Position numbers and translations under genes: made by a program. Positions 1-6,206 of a stretch of 9,948 nucleotides of DNA are shown here, piece after piece. This DNA comes from Sphingopyxis sp. (lineage in GTDB: Bacteria; Pseudomonadota; Alphaproteobacteria; Sphingomonadales; Sphingomonadaceae). The notes below the pieces were generated by a model. It was not told where the DNA came from. It saw nothing but the letters and a program-made list of their open reading frames with translations, and did not search any database. Numbering within the stretch: position 1 is the first letter of the stretch; every line of letters starts with the position of its first letter. The stretch is taken from NCBI GenBank assembly GCA_013911715.1, contig JACEST010000073.1, positions 1-9,948 of the forward strand. The letters are read 5' to 3'.

Positions 1-1
1 G

Positions 2-2116
2 CTCAGCGCGCTTAGTCCGCAAACCCGCTCCGGGCGCGGACGCGGCGGCGGCCAGCCGATTGTCCTCGTCAACGGCCGCCGCGTGTCGGGCTTTGGCGAA
101 ATCCGCAACATTCCGCCCGATGCCATCGCCAAGGTCGAAGTCTTCCCCGAAGAAGTGGCGCAGCAATATGGCTTTGCTGCCGAAGAGCGCGTGGTCAATT
201 TCGTGCTCAAGCCCAATTTTCGCCAGCTCGCCATCGACCCCGAATATGGCGTTTACACCCAGGGCGGGCGCGAGCGGTTTGAGCTTGATAATAATTTCCT
301 GACCATCGGCGAAAAATCGCGGACCAATATCAACGCTTCCTATGAAACCGAAAGTCTGCTCACCGAGGCCGAACGCGGTCTGACTCCGGTCAGCGGCAAC
401 GCCGCCGACACCGTGTCGCGCAGCCTGCTCCCGTCGATCGACAAAAATATCGGCGATGTCAGCTACGCGCGCTCGCTCGACAAAATCACCCAGCTCACGC
501 TCACCAGCCGCTTTGAGCAAACCGACAGTTTCAGCTTGCTCGGCCCCGGCGCAGGCGGCATTGCCGACCCGCTCGAACGCGACAGCCGCAACCGGGTTTT
601 GACCGGCGGGGCGAGCGCCAATGGCACGGTCGCCAAATGGCGTTGGACGGTGTCGGGCAATTACCGCGATGCCGACCAGCGGATTTTCACCGACCAGCTG
701 GCCGGTGCGCGCGACCGCTTCGACAGCAGCCAGCAACAATTTGGGGCGAACACCACCGCGTCAGGGACGCTGGCAAAGGGTTGGGCCGGGCCAGTGCGCG
801 CGACGTTCGTTGCCGATTATGATGGCCAGCGGTTCGACAGCCGATCTGAGCGCAGCGCGGCGGTGACCACGACCGATTTGTCGCGCGATATTTTTGGGGC
901 CAGCACGTCGATTGCAATCCCGCTGTTCGACCCCGAATATGGCGCGGCGAAAATCGGCAAAGTGGCGCTGAATGCCAGCTTTGGCCTGCGCGATGTGTCG
1001 GATTTTGGCGGGCTAACCTCGTGGGGCGCAGGCGTCAACTGGTCGGTTGCCAAGAATCTGTCGTTCAACTTTGGCTATAACAGCGACGAAGCGGCCCCCG
1101 GCATCCAGCAACTTGGTGCTACGCCGCTGATAACGCCGCAGGTCGCCTATTTTGATTTCACCACCGGGCAGTCGGTGTTCATCGAAACCATATCGGGCGG
1201 CAATCCGCTGCTGGGTGCCGAACAGCGCCGTGACCTACGCTTCGGTGTCAATTGGCAGGTGATCGACGACCTCGGCCTCTCAGTTCAGCTAAACCGCAAC
1301 CGCAGCGACGACACCACCAATGCCTTTCCGATCCTGACGCCGGAAATTGAGGCGGCTTTCCCCGACCGCGTGACGCGCGACGCGGCGGGCCAGCTCGTCC
1401 GGCTCGACCTGCGCCCCGTTAATTATGACCGCACCCAGACGACGCAGCTGCGCTGGGGCATCAACTTCGGCCGCAGCTTTGGCCAGCCGCAGCGCGGGCC
1501 GGGCGGGCCTCCGGGTGCCGGACCGCGCCCTGCCGGTGGTCCCCCACCAGGCGCAGGTCCGCGTCCCGGTGGCGGTCCACCTCCGGGCGCTGGGCGCGGG
1601 GCTGGCGGCGGCTTTGGCCGCTTTGGCGGCGGGCAAGGCGGCCGCATGCAATTCTCGCTCTATCACACGGTCAAATTCGACGACACCATCCTGATCCGCC
1701 CGGGCGTCCCCGTACTGGATTTGCTGGACGGCTCGGCGGTGGGCGAGGGCGGCGGCGCGGCGCGCCATGCGCTTGAACTTGACGGCGGCATTTTCAACAA
1801 TGGCCTCGGCCTGCGCTTTTCGGGTCGCTACGACAGCGGCAGCCGCGTCGACGGCGGCCTGACGGGCAGCGATCTGGCCTTTGGCGACCTCGCCACCTTC
1901 AACCTGCGCGCCTTCGCCGATTTCGGCAGCCGCCCCGGCATCATGAAGGCCGCGCCCTGGCTCAAGGGCTTTCGCCTCGCGCTGACCCTCGACAATATTC
2001 TTGACGCCCAGCGCCGGATTACCGACAGCGGCGGCACGGTGCCATTGCGTTACCAACCGGGCTATATTGACCCGCAGGGGCGTTATGTCGAAATCAGTCT
2101 GCGCAAGGCGTTTTGA
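2..2116 (+). CDS. TonB-dependent outer-membrane receptor, 5'-truncated by the window edge
   Basis: The reading frame is open from base 2 to a TGA at 2114-2116, giving 704 visible residues; the signal peptide and any TonB box lie to the left. Residues about 20-62 match a TonB receptor plug domain: PIVLVNGRRVSGFGEIRNIP followed by a V-E-V-F-P-E-E-V-A-Q-Q-Y-G-F segment and V-V-N-F-V-L-K. The rest alternates as expected for a 22-strand outer-membrane barrel. It ends in YVEISLRKAF with the terminal Phe used in outer-membrane assembly, preceded by the common LDNILDAQRR and RYQPGYIDPQGR segments. A Gly/Pro-rich insert at residues about 499-549 interrupts the barrel. Family knowledge: such proteins import scarce ligands using TonB-ExbBD energy. 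The ligand cannot be read from sequence. A gamma-glutamyltransferase-family gene follows on the same strand, which hints at a peptide or gamma-glutamyl ligand. The in-frame ATG at 83 lies inside the plug domain and is not the start. Confidence 0.9.
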   Translation, partial: LSALSPQTRSGRGRGGGQPIVLVNGRRVSGFGEIRNIPPDAIAKVEVFPEEVAQQYGFAAEERVVNFVLKPNFRQLAIDPEYGVYTQGGRERFELDNNFLTIGEKSRTNINASYETESLLTEAERGLTPVSGNAADTVSRSLLPSIDKNIGDVSYARSLDKITQLTLTSRFEQTDSFSLLGPGAGGIADPLERDSRNRVLTGGASANGTVAKWRWTVSGNYRDADQRIFTDQLAGARDRFDSSQQQFGANTTASGTLAKGWAGPVRATFVADYDGQRFDSRSERSAAVTTTDLSRDIFGASTSIAIPLFDPEYGAAKIGKVALNASFGLRDVSDFGGLTSWGAGVNWSVAKNLSFNFGYNSDEAAPGIQQLGATPLITPQVAYFDFTTGQSVFIETISGGNPLLGAEQRRDLRFGVNWQVIDDLGLSVQLNRNRSDDTTNAFPILTPEIEAAFPDRVTRDAAGQLVRLDLRPVNYDRTQTTQLRWGINFGRSFGQPQRGPGGPPGAGPRPAGGPPPGAGPRPGGGPPPGAGRGAGGGFGRFGGGQGGRMQFSLYHTVKFDDTILIRPGVPVLDLLDGSAVGEGGGAARHALELDGGIFNNGLGLRFSGRYDSGSRVDGGLTGSDLAFGDLATFNLRAFADFGSRPGIMKAAPWLKGFRLALTLDNILDAQRRITDSGGTVPLRYQPGYIDPQGRYVEISLRKAF
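1496..1648 (+). repeat. Gly/Pro-rich tandem repeat inside the receptor barrel
   Basis: Within the receptor frame, three near-identical units lie head to tail: GGPPGAGPRPA (1502-1534), GGPPPGAGPRPG (1535-1570) and GGPPPGAGRGAG (1571-1606). A Gly/Phe/Arg-rich tail (GGGFGRFGGGQGG) follows. The bases differ between units at third positions, so this is a 33-36 bp degenerate repeat and not a recent exact duplication. It is low-complexity, probably disordered, and is best placed in a loop between barrel strands. Whether that loop is extracellular or periplasmic is inference. The length is likely to vary between strains by slippage. Confidence 0.8.
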
Positions 2117-2144
2117 TTTTCTCCCGCGTCAGGCCCAAACCCCC

Positions 2145-2217
2145 TCGTCATGCTGAACTTGTTTCAGCATAACGCGCGGACTTGGCTTGTTATGCTGAAA
2201 CAAGTTCAGCATGACGA
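2145..2217. repeat. Perfect 29-bp inverted repeat, REP-like doublet (family A)
   Basis: The left arm 2145-2173 and right arm 2189-2217 are exact reverse complements over 29 bases, separated by 15 bases. Each arm carries its own smaller hairpin, TGCTGAA-CTTGT-TTCAGCA (7-bp stem, 5-base loop), and begins CGTCAT. The element starts 28 bases after the receptor stop and ends 24 bases before the ATG of the gamma-glutamyltransferase gene. No T tract follows it, so a classical intrinsic terminator is not supported. I recognise the core as a repeat found many times in sphingomonad intergenic regions; that is memory and not a search result. In RNA it would form a long stable hairpin that could protect the upstream message or reduce read-through into the next gene. 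Confidence 0.9.
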
Positions 2218-2229
2218 TTGTTGGGTTTT

Positions 2230-2234
2230 GGGAG
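2230..2234 (+). promoter_or_regulatory. Ribosome binding site that fixes the gamma-glutamyltransferase start
   Basis: GGGAG lies 7 bases upstream of the ATG at 2242. It supports that ATG over the in-frame TTG at 2218, which would add eight residues (MLGFGSLN) ahead of an otherwise well-formed signal peptide and would begin right at the edge of the inverted repeat. Confidence 0.7.
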
Positions 2235-2241
2235 TCTGAAC

Positions 2242-4035
2242 ATGCGCATAATCTCACTCTTCACCGCACTCTCCCTCATCACCGCCCCGCTCGCCGCGCA
2301 AACCGCGCCGAAAGACCAAGGCGACCGCTATTCGGGCGCGCCGCATGCCAGCCGCTCGGCGGTGCTGGGCCAGAACGGCATGGTCGCGACCAGCCACCCG
2401 CTCGCCACCCAAATCGCGCTCGATGTGCTGAAAGAAGGCGGGACGGCGGTCGACGCCGCGATTGCGGGCAATGCCGCGCTCGGGCTGCTCGAGCCCACCG
2501 GCAACGGCATCGGCGGCGATCTGTTCGCGATCATCTGGGATCCCAAGACCGGCAAGCTCCATGGCCTCAACGCCTCGGGCCGCGCGCCGATGGGGATGAC
2601 GCCTGCCCAGTTCCGCCAATGGATCGCGGCCAAGCCGCTGTCGCGCCGCGACGAAGCGGGTACGATTCCCGATTGGGGCGCGGCGTCGGTGACCATCCCC
2701 GGTGCAGTCGACGGCTGGTTCGAAATGCACGACCGCTTTGGCAAATTGTCGATGCAGCGCATCCTGCTCCCCACCATCGCCTATGCCGAAAATGGGGCGC
2801 CGGTGCCCGAACTGATCGCGCGCTATTGGGCGGGCAATACCGCAGCGTTCGAGGCGCTGTTCAAGGAAGGCGTGATCGAGGAAATTGACAACATGCGCCG
2901 CGTCTTCCTGCCCGGTGGTAAGGCCCCGGCCGAGGGTGCGCTGTTCCGCAACTCTGACCTTGCGCGCACGCTCGACACCATCGCCCGCGAAGGGCGCGAC
3001 GGCTTTTACAAAGGCCCGCTCGCCCGCGCGATGGACGGATATTTCCGCCGCATCGGCGCGCCGCATCGCCTCGCCGATTTCGCCGCGCACAAAAGCGAAT
3101 GGATCGACCCCGTCTCGACCAATTATCGAGGGGTTGATGTGTGGGAATTGCCGCCCAACGGTCAGGGCGTCGCCGCATTGCAAATGCTGAATATCCTCGA
3201 AGGCTTTGACCTCAAGGCCATGGGACGCGGCTCGGCCGATTTCTGGCATATCTTTGTCGAGGCGAAAAAGGCGGCCTATGCCGACCGCGCGCGCTTCTAT
3301 GCCGACCCCGCCTTCGCCAAAATTCCCCTCGCCGAGCTTTTGAGCAAGGACCGCGCCGCGCGCCAACGCGCGACCATCGCGATGGACAAAGCGGCGCAAA
3401 CCGATCTTCCCGGCCTGCCCATCGACAGCGTGGCGAAAGACACCATCTATATGACCGTCGCCGACAAGGATGGCATGATGGTCAGCCTGATCCAGTCCAA
3501 CTACCGTGGCATGGGTTCGGGCCTCATCCCCGACGATGGCAAGGGCGGCACGCTGGGTTTCATGTTCCAGGATCGCGGCGCGCAATTCAGCCTTGACCCC
3601 AAACATGCCAACAGTTGGCAACCCGGCAAGCGCCCCTTCCACACCATCATCCCCGCCTTCATTACCAAAGATGGCAAGCCGCTCATGTCCTTCGGCCTGA
3701 TGGGCGGCGGCATGCAGCCGCAGGGCCATGCCCAGATCGTCGTCAACATGGTCGATTTCGGCATGACCGTGCAGGCCGCAGGCGACGCCGCGCGCTTCCA
3801 CCACGACGGCTCGACCGACCCGCAGGGCGGCGCGCCGATGACGACCGGCGGGGTGCTGGAACTCGAAAGCGGCGTGCCGACCACCATCGCCGACGACCTC
3901 AAACGGCGCGGTCATAATGTGAAATACAGCGTCGGTCCCTATGGCGGCTATCAGGCCATCTGGCGCGATCCGGTGACCGGCGTTTACTGGGGCGCGAGCG
4001 AATTTCGTAAGGACGGGCAGGCGGCGGGGTATTAG
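2242..4035 (+). CDS. Gamma-glutamyltransferase family protein (exported Ntn hydrolase proenzyme)
   Basis: The protein has 597 residues. The N-terminus MRIISLFTALSLITAPLAAQ is a typical Sec signal peptide with cleavage expected near residue 19-20, so the enzyme should be periplasmic. Family hallmarks include NGMVATSHPLATQIALDVL and GGTAVDAAIAGNAALG with GIGGDLF near the N-terminus, and PPNGQGVAALQMLNILEGFD at about residues 304-323. The predicted autocleavage and nucleophile threonine is T401 in KDTIYMTVADKDG (codon 3442-3444), which would split the chain into a large subunit of about 400 residues and a small one of about 197. Two details lean towards the YwrD-like branch and away from E. coli-type Ggt: the nucleophile context is T-I-Y-M-T-V instead of T-T-H-Y-S-V, and the C-terminal pocket reads LMGGGMQPQGHAQIVVNM without the usual serine pair and GSPGG. 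Known members cleave or transfer gamma-glutamyl groups (for example from glutathione) or act as acylases; the exact substrate is uncertain. It is probably co-oriented with the receptor for a functional reason. Confidence 0.92.
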   Translation: MRIISLFTALSLITAPLAAQTAPKDQGDRYSGAPHASRSAVLGQNGMVATSHPLATQIALDVLKEGGTAVDAAIAGNAALGLLEPTGNGIGGDLFAIIWDPKTGKLHGLNASGRAPMGMTPAQFRQWIAAKPLSRRDEAGTIPDWGAASVTIPGAVDGWFEMHDRFGKLSMQRILLPTIAYAENGAPVPELIARYWAGNTAAFEALFKEGVIEEIDNMRRVFLPGGKAPAEGALFRNSDLARTLDTIAREGRDGFYKGPLARAMDGYFRRIGAPHRLADFAAHKSEWIDPVSTNYRGVDVWELPPNGQGVAALQMLNILEGFDLKAMGRGSADFWHIFVEAKKAAYADRARFYADPAFAKIPLAELLSKDRAARQRATIAMDKAAQTDLPGLPIDSVAKDTIYMTVADKDGMMVSLIQSNYRGMGSGLIPDDGKGGTLGFMFQDRGAQFSLDPKHANSWQPGKRPFHTIIPAFITKDGKPLMSFGLMGGGMQPQGHAQIVVNMVDFGMTVQAAGDAARFHHDGSTDPQGGAPMTTGGVLELESGVPTTIADDLKRRGHNVKYSVGPYGGYQAIWRDPVTGVYWGASEFRKDGQAAGY

Positions 4036-4058
4036 GGTGCGAGAACAATTCCTCCCGT

Positions 4059-4079
4059 GCTGATCGGCGTCGGCTTTTT
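4059..4079 (+). terminator. Weak candidate intrinsic terminator after the gamma-glutamyltransferase gene
   Basis: A 6-bp stem with two G-T wobbles (4059-4064 with 4069-4074, loop CGGC) is followed directly by TTTTT at 4075-4079, 23 bases after the TAG stop. The placement and T tract are right, but the stem is short and weak. Confidence 0.35.
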
Positions 4080-4154
4080 CCTTGATAGCGGAATGAGCGG
4101 CCTTTCAGGTTACGACCCTATTGTGGACGATTGGCCATTCGTTAAACTGGGCCG

Positions 4155-4571
4155 ATGGGAGAGCACTCAAAGATTGTGGCTGAGGGAATGAAACGCGTTT
4201 GCAGCGCGATTACCCAGATTGTGCACCCAATTGGCTTCACTCGAGGTAACGGTCGCAAATGGGAGCGAGATCTCGACGGTTTTAAGGAAACCTTATGGCT
4301 GTCCCGGAGCGGTGCTACCTATGGCGCGCCGTACTCACCAAGCATCAACCTCTTGATAGACCTCGTTTCAGTTCGAGCAAGCGACGGAAAACGAGCTGAT
4401 CTCGGTCGCCATGCTACTAAACTAATACGAAGGAATACCGGCTACTGCTATCACCATCGCTTCAATGCAGAGACCAATAGCACTTACGATCGGTGCATTG
4501 AAGAGTTGGGCCTATTCATCGTAGAGGTCGCGGAACCTTGGTTCGAGCAACAGCGCATCGCATTAGAATAA
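4155..4571 (+). CDS. Small DUF4304-like protein of unknown function
   Basis: The protein has 138 residues with no signal peptide or membrane segment, so it should be cytoplasmic. The pattern of an N-terminal helix, HPIGFTRGNGRKWERD, a segment around LWLSRSGATYGAPYSPSINL, and a C-terminal helix EELGLFIVEVAEPWFEQQ resembles the DUF4304 fold class; I hold this family call at about 50%. An in-frame TAA at 4143-4145 means the ATG at 4155 is the first possible start. There is no strong Shine-Dalgarno sequence, and a possible -35/-10 pair (TTGTGG at 4121, TAAACT at 4143) would leave almost no leader. Base use is unlike the neighbours: four sampled lines inside the gene give 122 G+C in 240 (51%), with codons such as ATA, AGA and CTA. 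Together with its position between the two blocks, this suggests horizontal acquisition. The stop codon sits inside a perfect hairpin. Confidence 0.7.
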   Translation: MGEHSKIVAEGMKRVCSAITQIVHPIGFTRGNGRKWERDLDGFKETLWLSRSGATYGAPYSPSINLLIDLVSVRASDGKRADLGRHATKLIRRNTGYCYHHRFNAETNSTYDRCIEELGLFIVEVAEPWFEQQRIALE

Positions 4572-4579
4572 TGCGATGC
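4555..4579. terminator. Perfect 11-bp hairpin spanning the stop codon of the small low-GC gene
   Basis: The arms GCATCGCATTA (4555-4565) and TAATGCGATGC (4569-4579) are exact reverse complements with a GAA triloop. The TAA stop (4569-4571) forms the first three bases of the right arm. No T tract follows on either strand, so this is a terminator-like or mRNA-stabilising hairpin and not a proven terminator. It could serve the + strand gene and also the end of the convergent aldehyde dehydrogenase transcript. Confidence 0.55.
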
Positions 4580-4629
4580 AGACCTTCCGCTATCCACCCC
4601 AGTTCTCGCCATAAGCATTAGACGCCGAG

Positions 4630-4670
4630 ACGCTGCATAGCTGCCGTTCGTTTGGCGTGACTTGCAGCGT
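4630..4670. repeat. Short inverted repeat in the convergent gap before the aldehyde dehydrogenase stop
   Basis: ACGCTGCA (4630-4637) and TGCAGCGT (4663-4670) are perfect 8-bp complements with a 25-base loop, 7 bases beyond the aldehyde dehydrogenase stop in transcript direction. The loop is long and there is no T tract, so any role in ending transcription is speculative. The rest of 4580-4676 shows nothing I can name. Confidence 0.3.
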
Positions 4671-4676
4671 TGCTTG

Positions 4677-6107
4677 CTAAACCCGCCGGATCAGCAAATT
4701 CCTGATCTCGCTCATATCCTCCATGGCGAAGCGCACGCCTTCGCGGCCCAGCCCGCTGTCCTTCACCCCGCCATAGGGCATATTGTCGACGCGGAAGCTC
4801 GATACGTCGTTGACGCACACGCCGCCGACGTCGAGATGATCCCACGCCTCCAGCACCTTGTGCAAATCGCGCGTGAACAGCCCGGCCTGCAGCCCGAACT
4901 TGCTGTCATTGACCTCGGCCAGCGCGGCGTCCCAGTCGGTGAAGCTCGACAAGATGGCGAGTGGCCCGAACGCCTCTTCGCGATACGCATCGGCGCTGCG
5001 GTCGACATTTTCCAGCAGCGTCGCCTCGAGCATATTGCCGTTGCATCCGCCGCCGCACAGCAGCTTCGCCCCGCCCGCGACCGCAGCATCGATCCACCCT
5101 TTCAGCCGCGCGGCTTCCTTCGCCGAAATCATCGGGCCGATGAAGGTCTTGCGGTCCTTGGGGTCGCCCGCGATCAGCGTCTTGGCGCGCGCGACCAGCA
5201 TGTCGCGGAACTGGTCATAGATGCTGGCGTGGATGATGATCCGCTGCACCCCGATGCACGACTGGCCCGACTGGTAGAATGCGCCAAAGATGATGCGCTC
5301 GAGCGCATGGTCGAGATCGGCGTCATGATCGACCACCACCGCGGCATTGCCGCCAAGCTCGAGCACGACCTTTTTCTTCCCCGCCTTGGCCTTCAAATCC
5401 CAGCCGACGCCGGGCGATCCAGTGAAACTCAGCAGCTTCAGCCGGTCATCGGTCGTGAACAAATCCGCCCCGTCGCGGCTCGCGGGCAGGATGCTGAATG
5501 CGCCCTCGGGCAGGTCGGTTTCGGCCAGGACCTCGCCCATGATGATCGCGCCCAGCGGGGTCAGCGACGCGGGCTTCATCACGAACGAACAACCTACCGC
5601 AATCGCCGGCGCAATCTTGTGCGCGGCCAGGTTCAGCGGGAAATTGAATGGCGAAATAAAACTGCACGGCCCAATCGGCACGCGCTTCCACATCCCCAGA
5701 TAGCCCTTCGCGCGCGGGGATATGTCGAGCGGCTGCACCTCGCCATAATTGCGCGTCGCTTCCTCGGCGGCAATGCGGAATGTGTCGATCAACCGCGTCA
5801 CCTCGCCCTCGGCATCGGCAATCGGCTTCCCCGCCTCGACGCACAGCGCATAGGCGAGTTCGTCAAACCGCTCGCGAAACCGCATCACACAATGGTCGAG
5901 CACCGCTTGGCGCTCATAACTCGCCATCCGCGCCATCGGCTCGGCCGCTTGGCAAGCGCCGGCAATGGCTGCGTCAATGACATCGGGGGTCGCCAGCGCC
6001 GTGTGAAACGCCACCTCGCCAGTGAACTTGTCGGTTACGGCAAGGTCGGTATTCGGCTGCGCGGCCTTGTTGTTGAGATAGAGGGGGTAGGTGGATTTGA
6101 GTTTCAT
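4677..6107 (-). CDS. NAD(P)-dependent aldehyde dehydrogenase, lactaldehyde / glyceraldehyde-3-phosphate (non-phosphorylating) dehydrogenase-like
   Basis: The protein has 476 residues, the normal length for the aldehyde dehydrogenase superfamily (PF00171), and is cytoplasmic. Visible motifs are SPFNFPLN with active-site Asn N155, GCSFVMKPASLTPLG (cofactor site), FTGSPGVG, the general base E250 in VVLELGGNAAVVV, and the catalytic cysteine C284 in FYQSGQSCIGVQR (codon 5256-5258). EEAFGPL and the C-terminal MPYGGVKDSGLGREG complete the fold. The tail (RVDNMPYGGVKDSGLGREGV, then FAMEDMSEIRNLLI) is close to what I recall of archaeal lactaldehyde dehydrogenase and GapN-like enzymes, so an aldehyde-to-acid oxidation is expected; the true aldehyde is unknown. 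The start is ATG at 6107, with GAGG 5 bases upstream. A second ATG at 6110 is immediately adjacent, and a longer frame reaching 6158 would translate part of an inverted repeat and is rejected. It is 99 bases downstream of the acetolactate synthase-like gene, so co-transcription is likely. Confidence 0.92.
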   Translation of the reverse strand: MKLKSTYPLYLNNKAAQPNTDLAVTDKFTGEVAFHTALATPDVIDAAIAGACQAAEPMARMASYERQAVLDHCVMRFRERFDELAYALCVEAGKPIADAEGEVTRLIDTFRIAAEEATRNYGEVQPLDISPRAKGYLGMWKRVPIGPCSFISPFNFPLNLAAHKIAPAIAVGCSFVMKPASLTPLGAIIMGEVLAETDLPEGAFSILPASRDGADLFTTDDRLKLLSFTGSPGVGWDLKAKAGKKKVVLELGGNAAVVVDHDADLDHALERIIFGAFYQSGQSCIGVQRIIIHASIYDQFRDMLVARAKTLIAGDPKDRKTFIGPMISAKEAARLKGWIDAAVAGGAKLLCGGGCNGNMLEATLLENVDRSADAYREEAFGPLAILSSFTDWDAALAEVNDSKFGLQAGLFTRDLHKVLEAWDHLDVGGVCVNDVSSFRVDNMPYGGVKDSGLGREGVRFAMEDMSEIRNLLIRRV

Positions 6108-6118
6108 CATGTCCTCAT

Positions 6119-6202
6119 CGTAGTCCGGCGCAGGCCGGACCTTTGGCGGCATACGCATAACGCGATTTGTGCGGCCAAAGCTCCGGCCTGCGCCGGAGCA
6201 CG
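6119..6202. repeat. Imperfect 30-bp inverted repeat doublet (family B) between two co-directional genes
   Basis: The left arm 6119-6148 and right arm 6173-6202 are reverse complements at 26 of 30 positions, with a 24-base spacer. Each arm is itself a hairpin around TCCGGC-GCAG-GCCGGA or its complement. Two of the four differences (6123 with 6140 in the left arm, 6198 with 6181 in the right) exchange a G-C pair for a C-G pair in the same stem, so pairing is kept. The element starts 4 bases after the stop of the acetolactate synthase-like gene and ends 8 bases before the aldehyde dehydrogenase Shine-Dalgarno region. In an operon transcript it would be an intercistronic hairpin able to change the relative amounts of the two messages. 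Confidence 0.88.
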
Positions 6203-6206
6203 ATTG

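Noticed and set aside
1496..1648. Gly/Pro repeat as a CRISPR or other spaced array
   Set aside because: The units are contiguous, in frame and differ at third codon positions, so they are a coding low-complexity repeat.
1289..2056. - strand open frame (255 codons) opposite the receptor barrel
   Set aside because: It is an Ala/Arg-rich translation with no recognisable domain, fully inside the receptor coding region.
2145..2217. Inverted repeat as insertion sequence ends or an attachment site
   Set aside because: The arms enclose only 15 bases, there is no transposase or integrase nearby and no flanking target duplication is visible; a REP-like doublet explains it better.
2254..3915. Long - strand open frame (553 codons) opposite the gamma-glutamyltransferase gene
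   Set aside because: It lies wholly within a recognised gene and its translation shows no family motif; the absence of stops follows from high GC3 on the coding strand.
6108..6158. N-terminal extension of the aldehyde dehydrogenase to an upstream start
   Set aside because: The extra residues (PPKVRPAPDYDED) are translated from the inverted repeat, and the ATG at 6107 has a suitable Shine-Dalgarno sequence.
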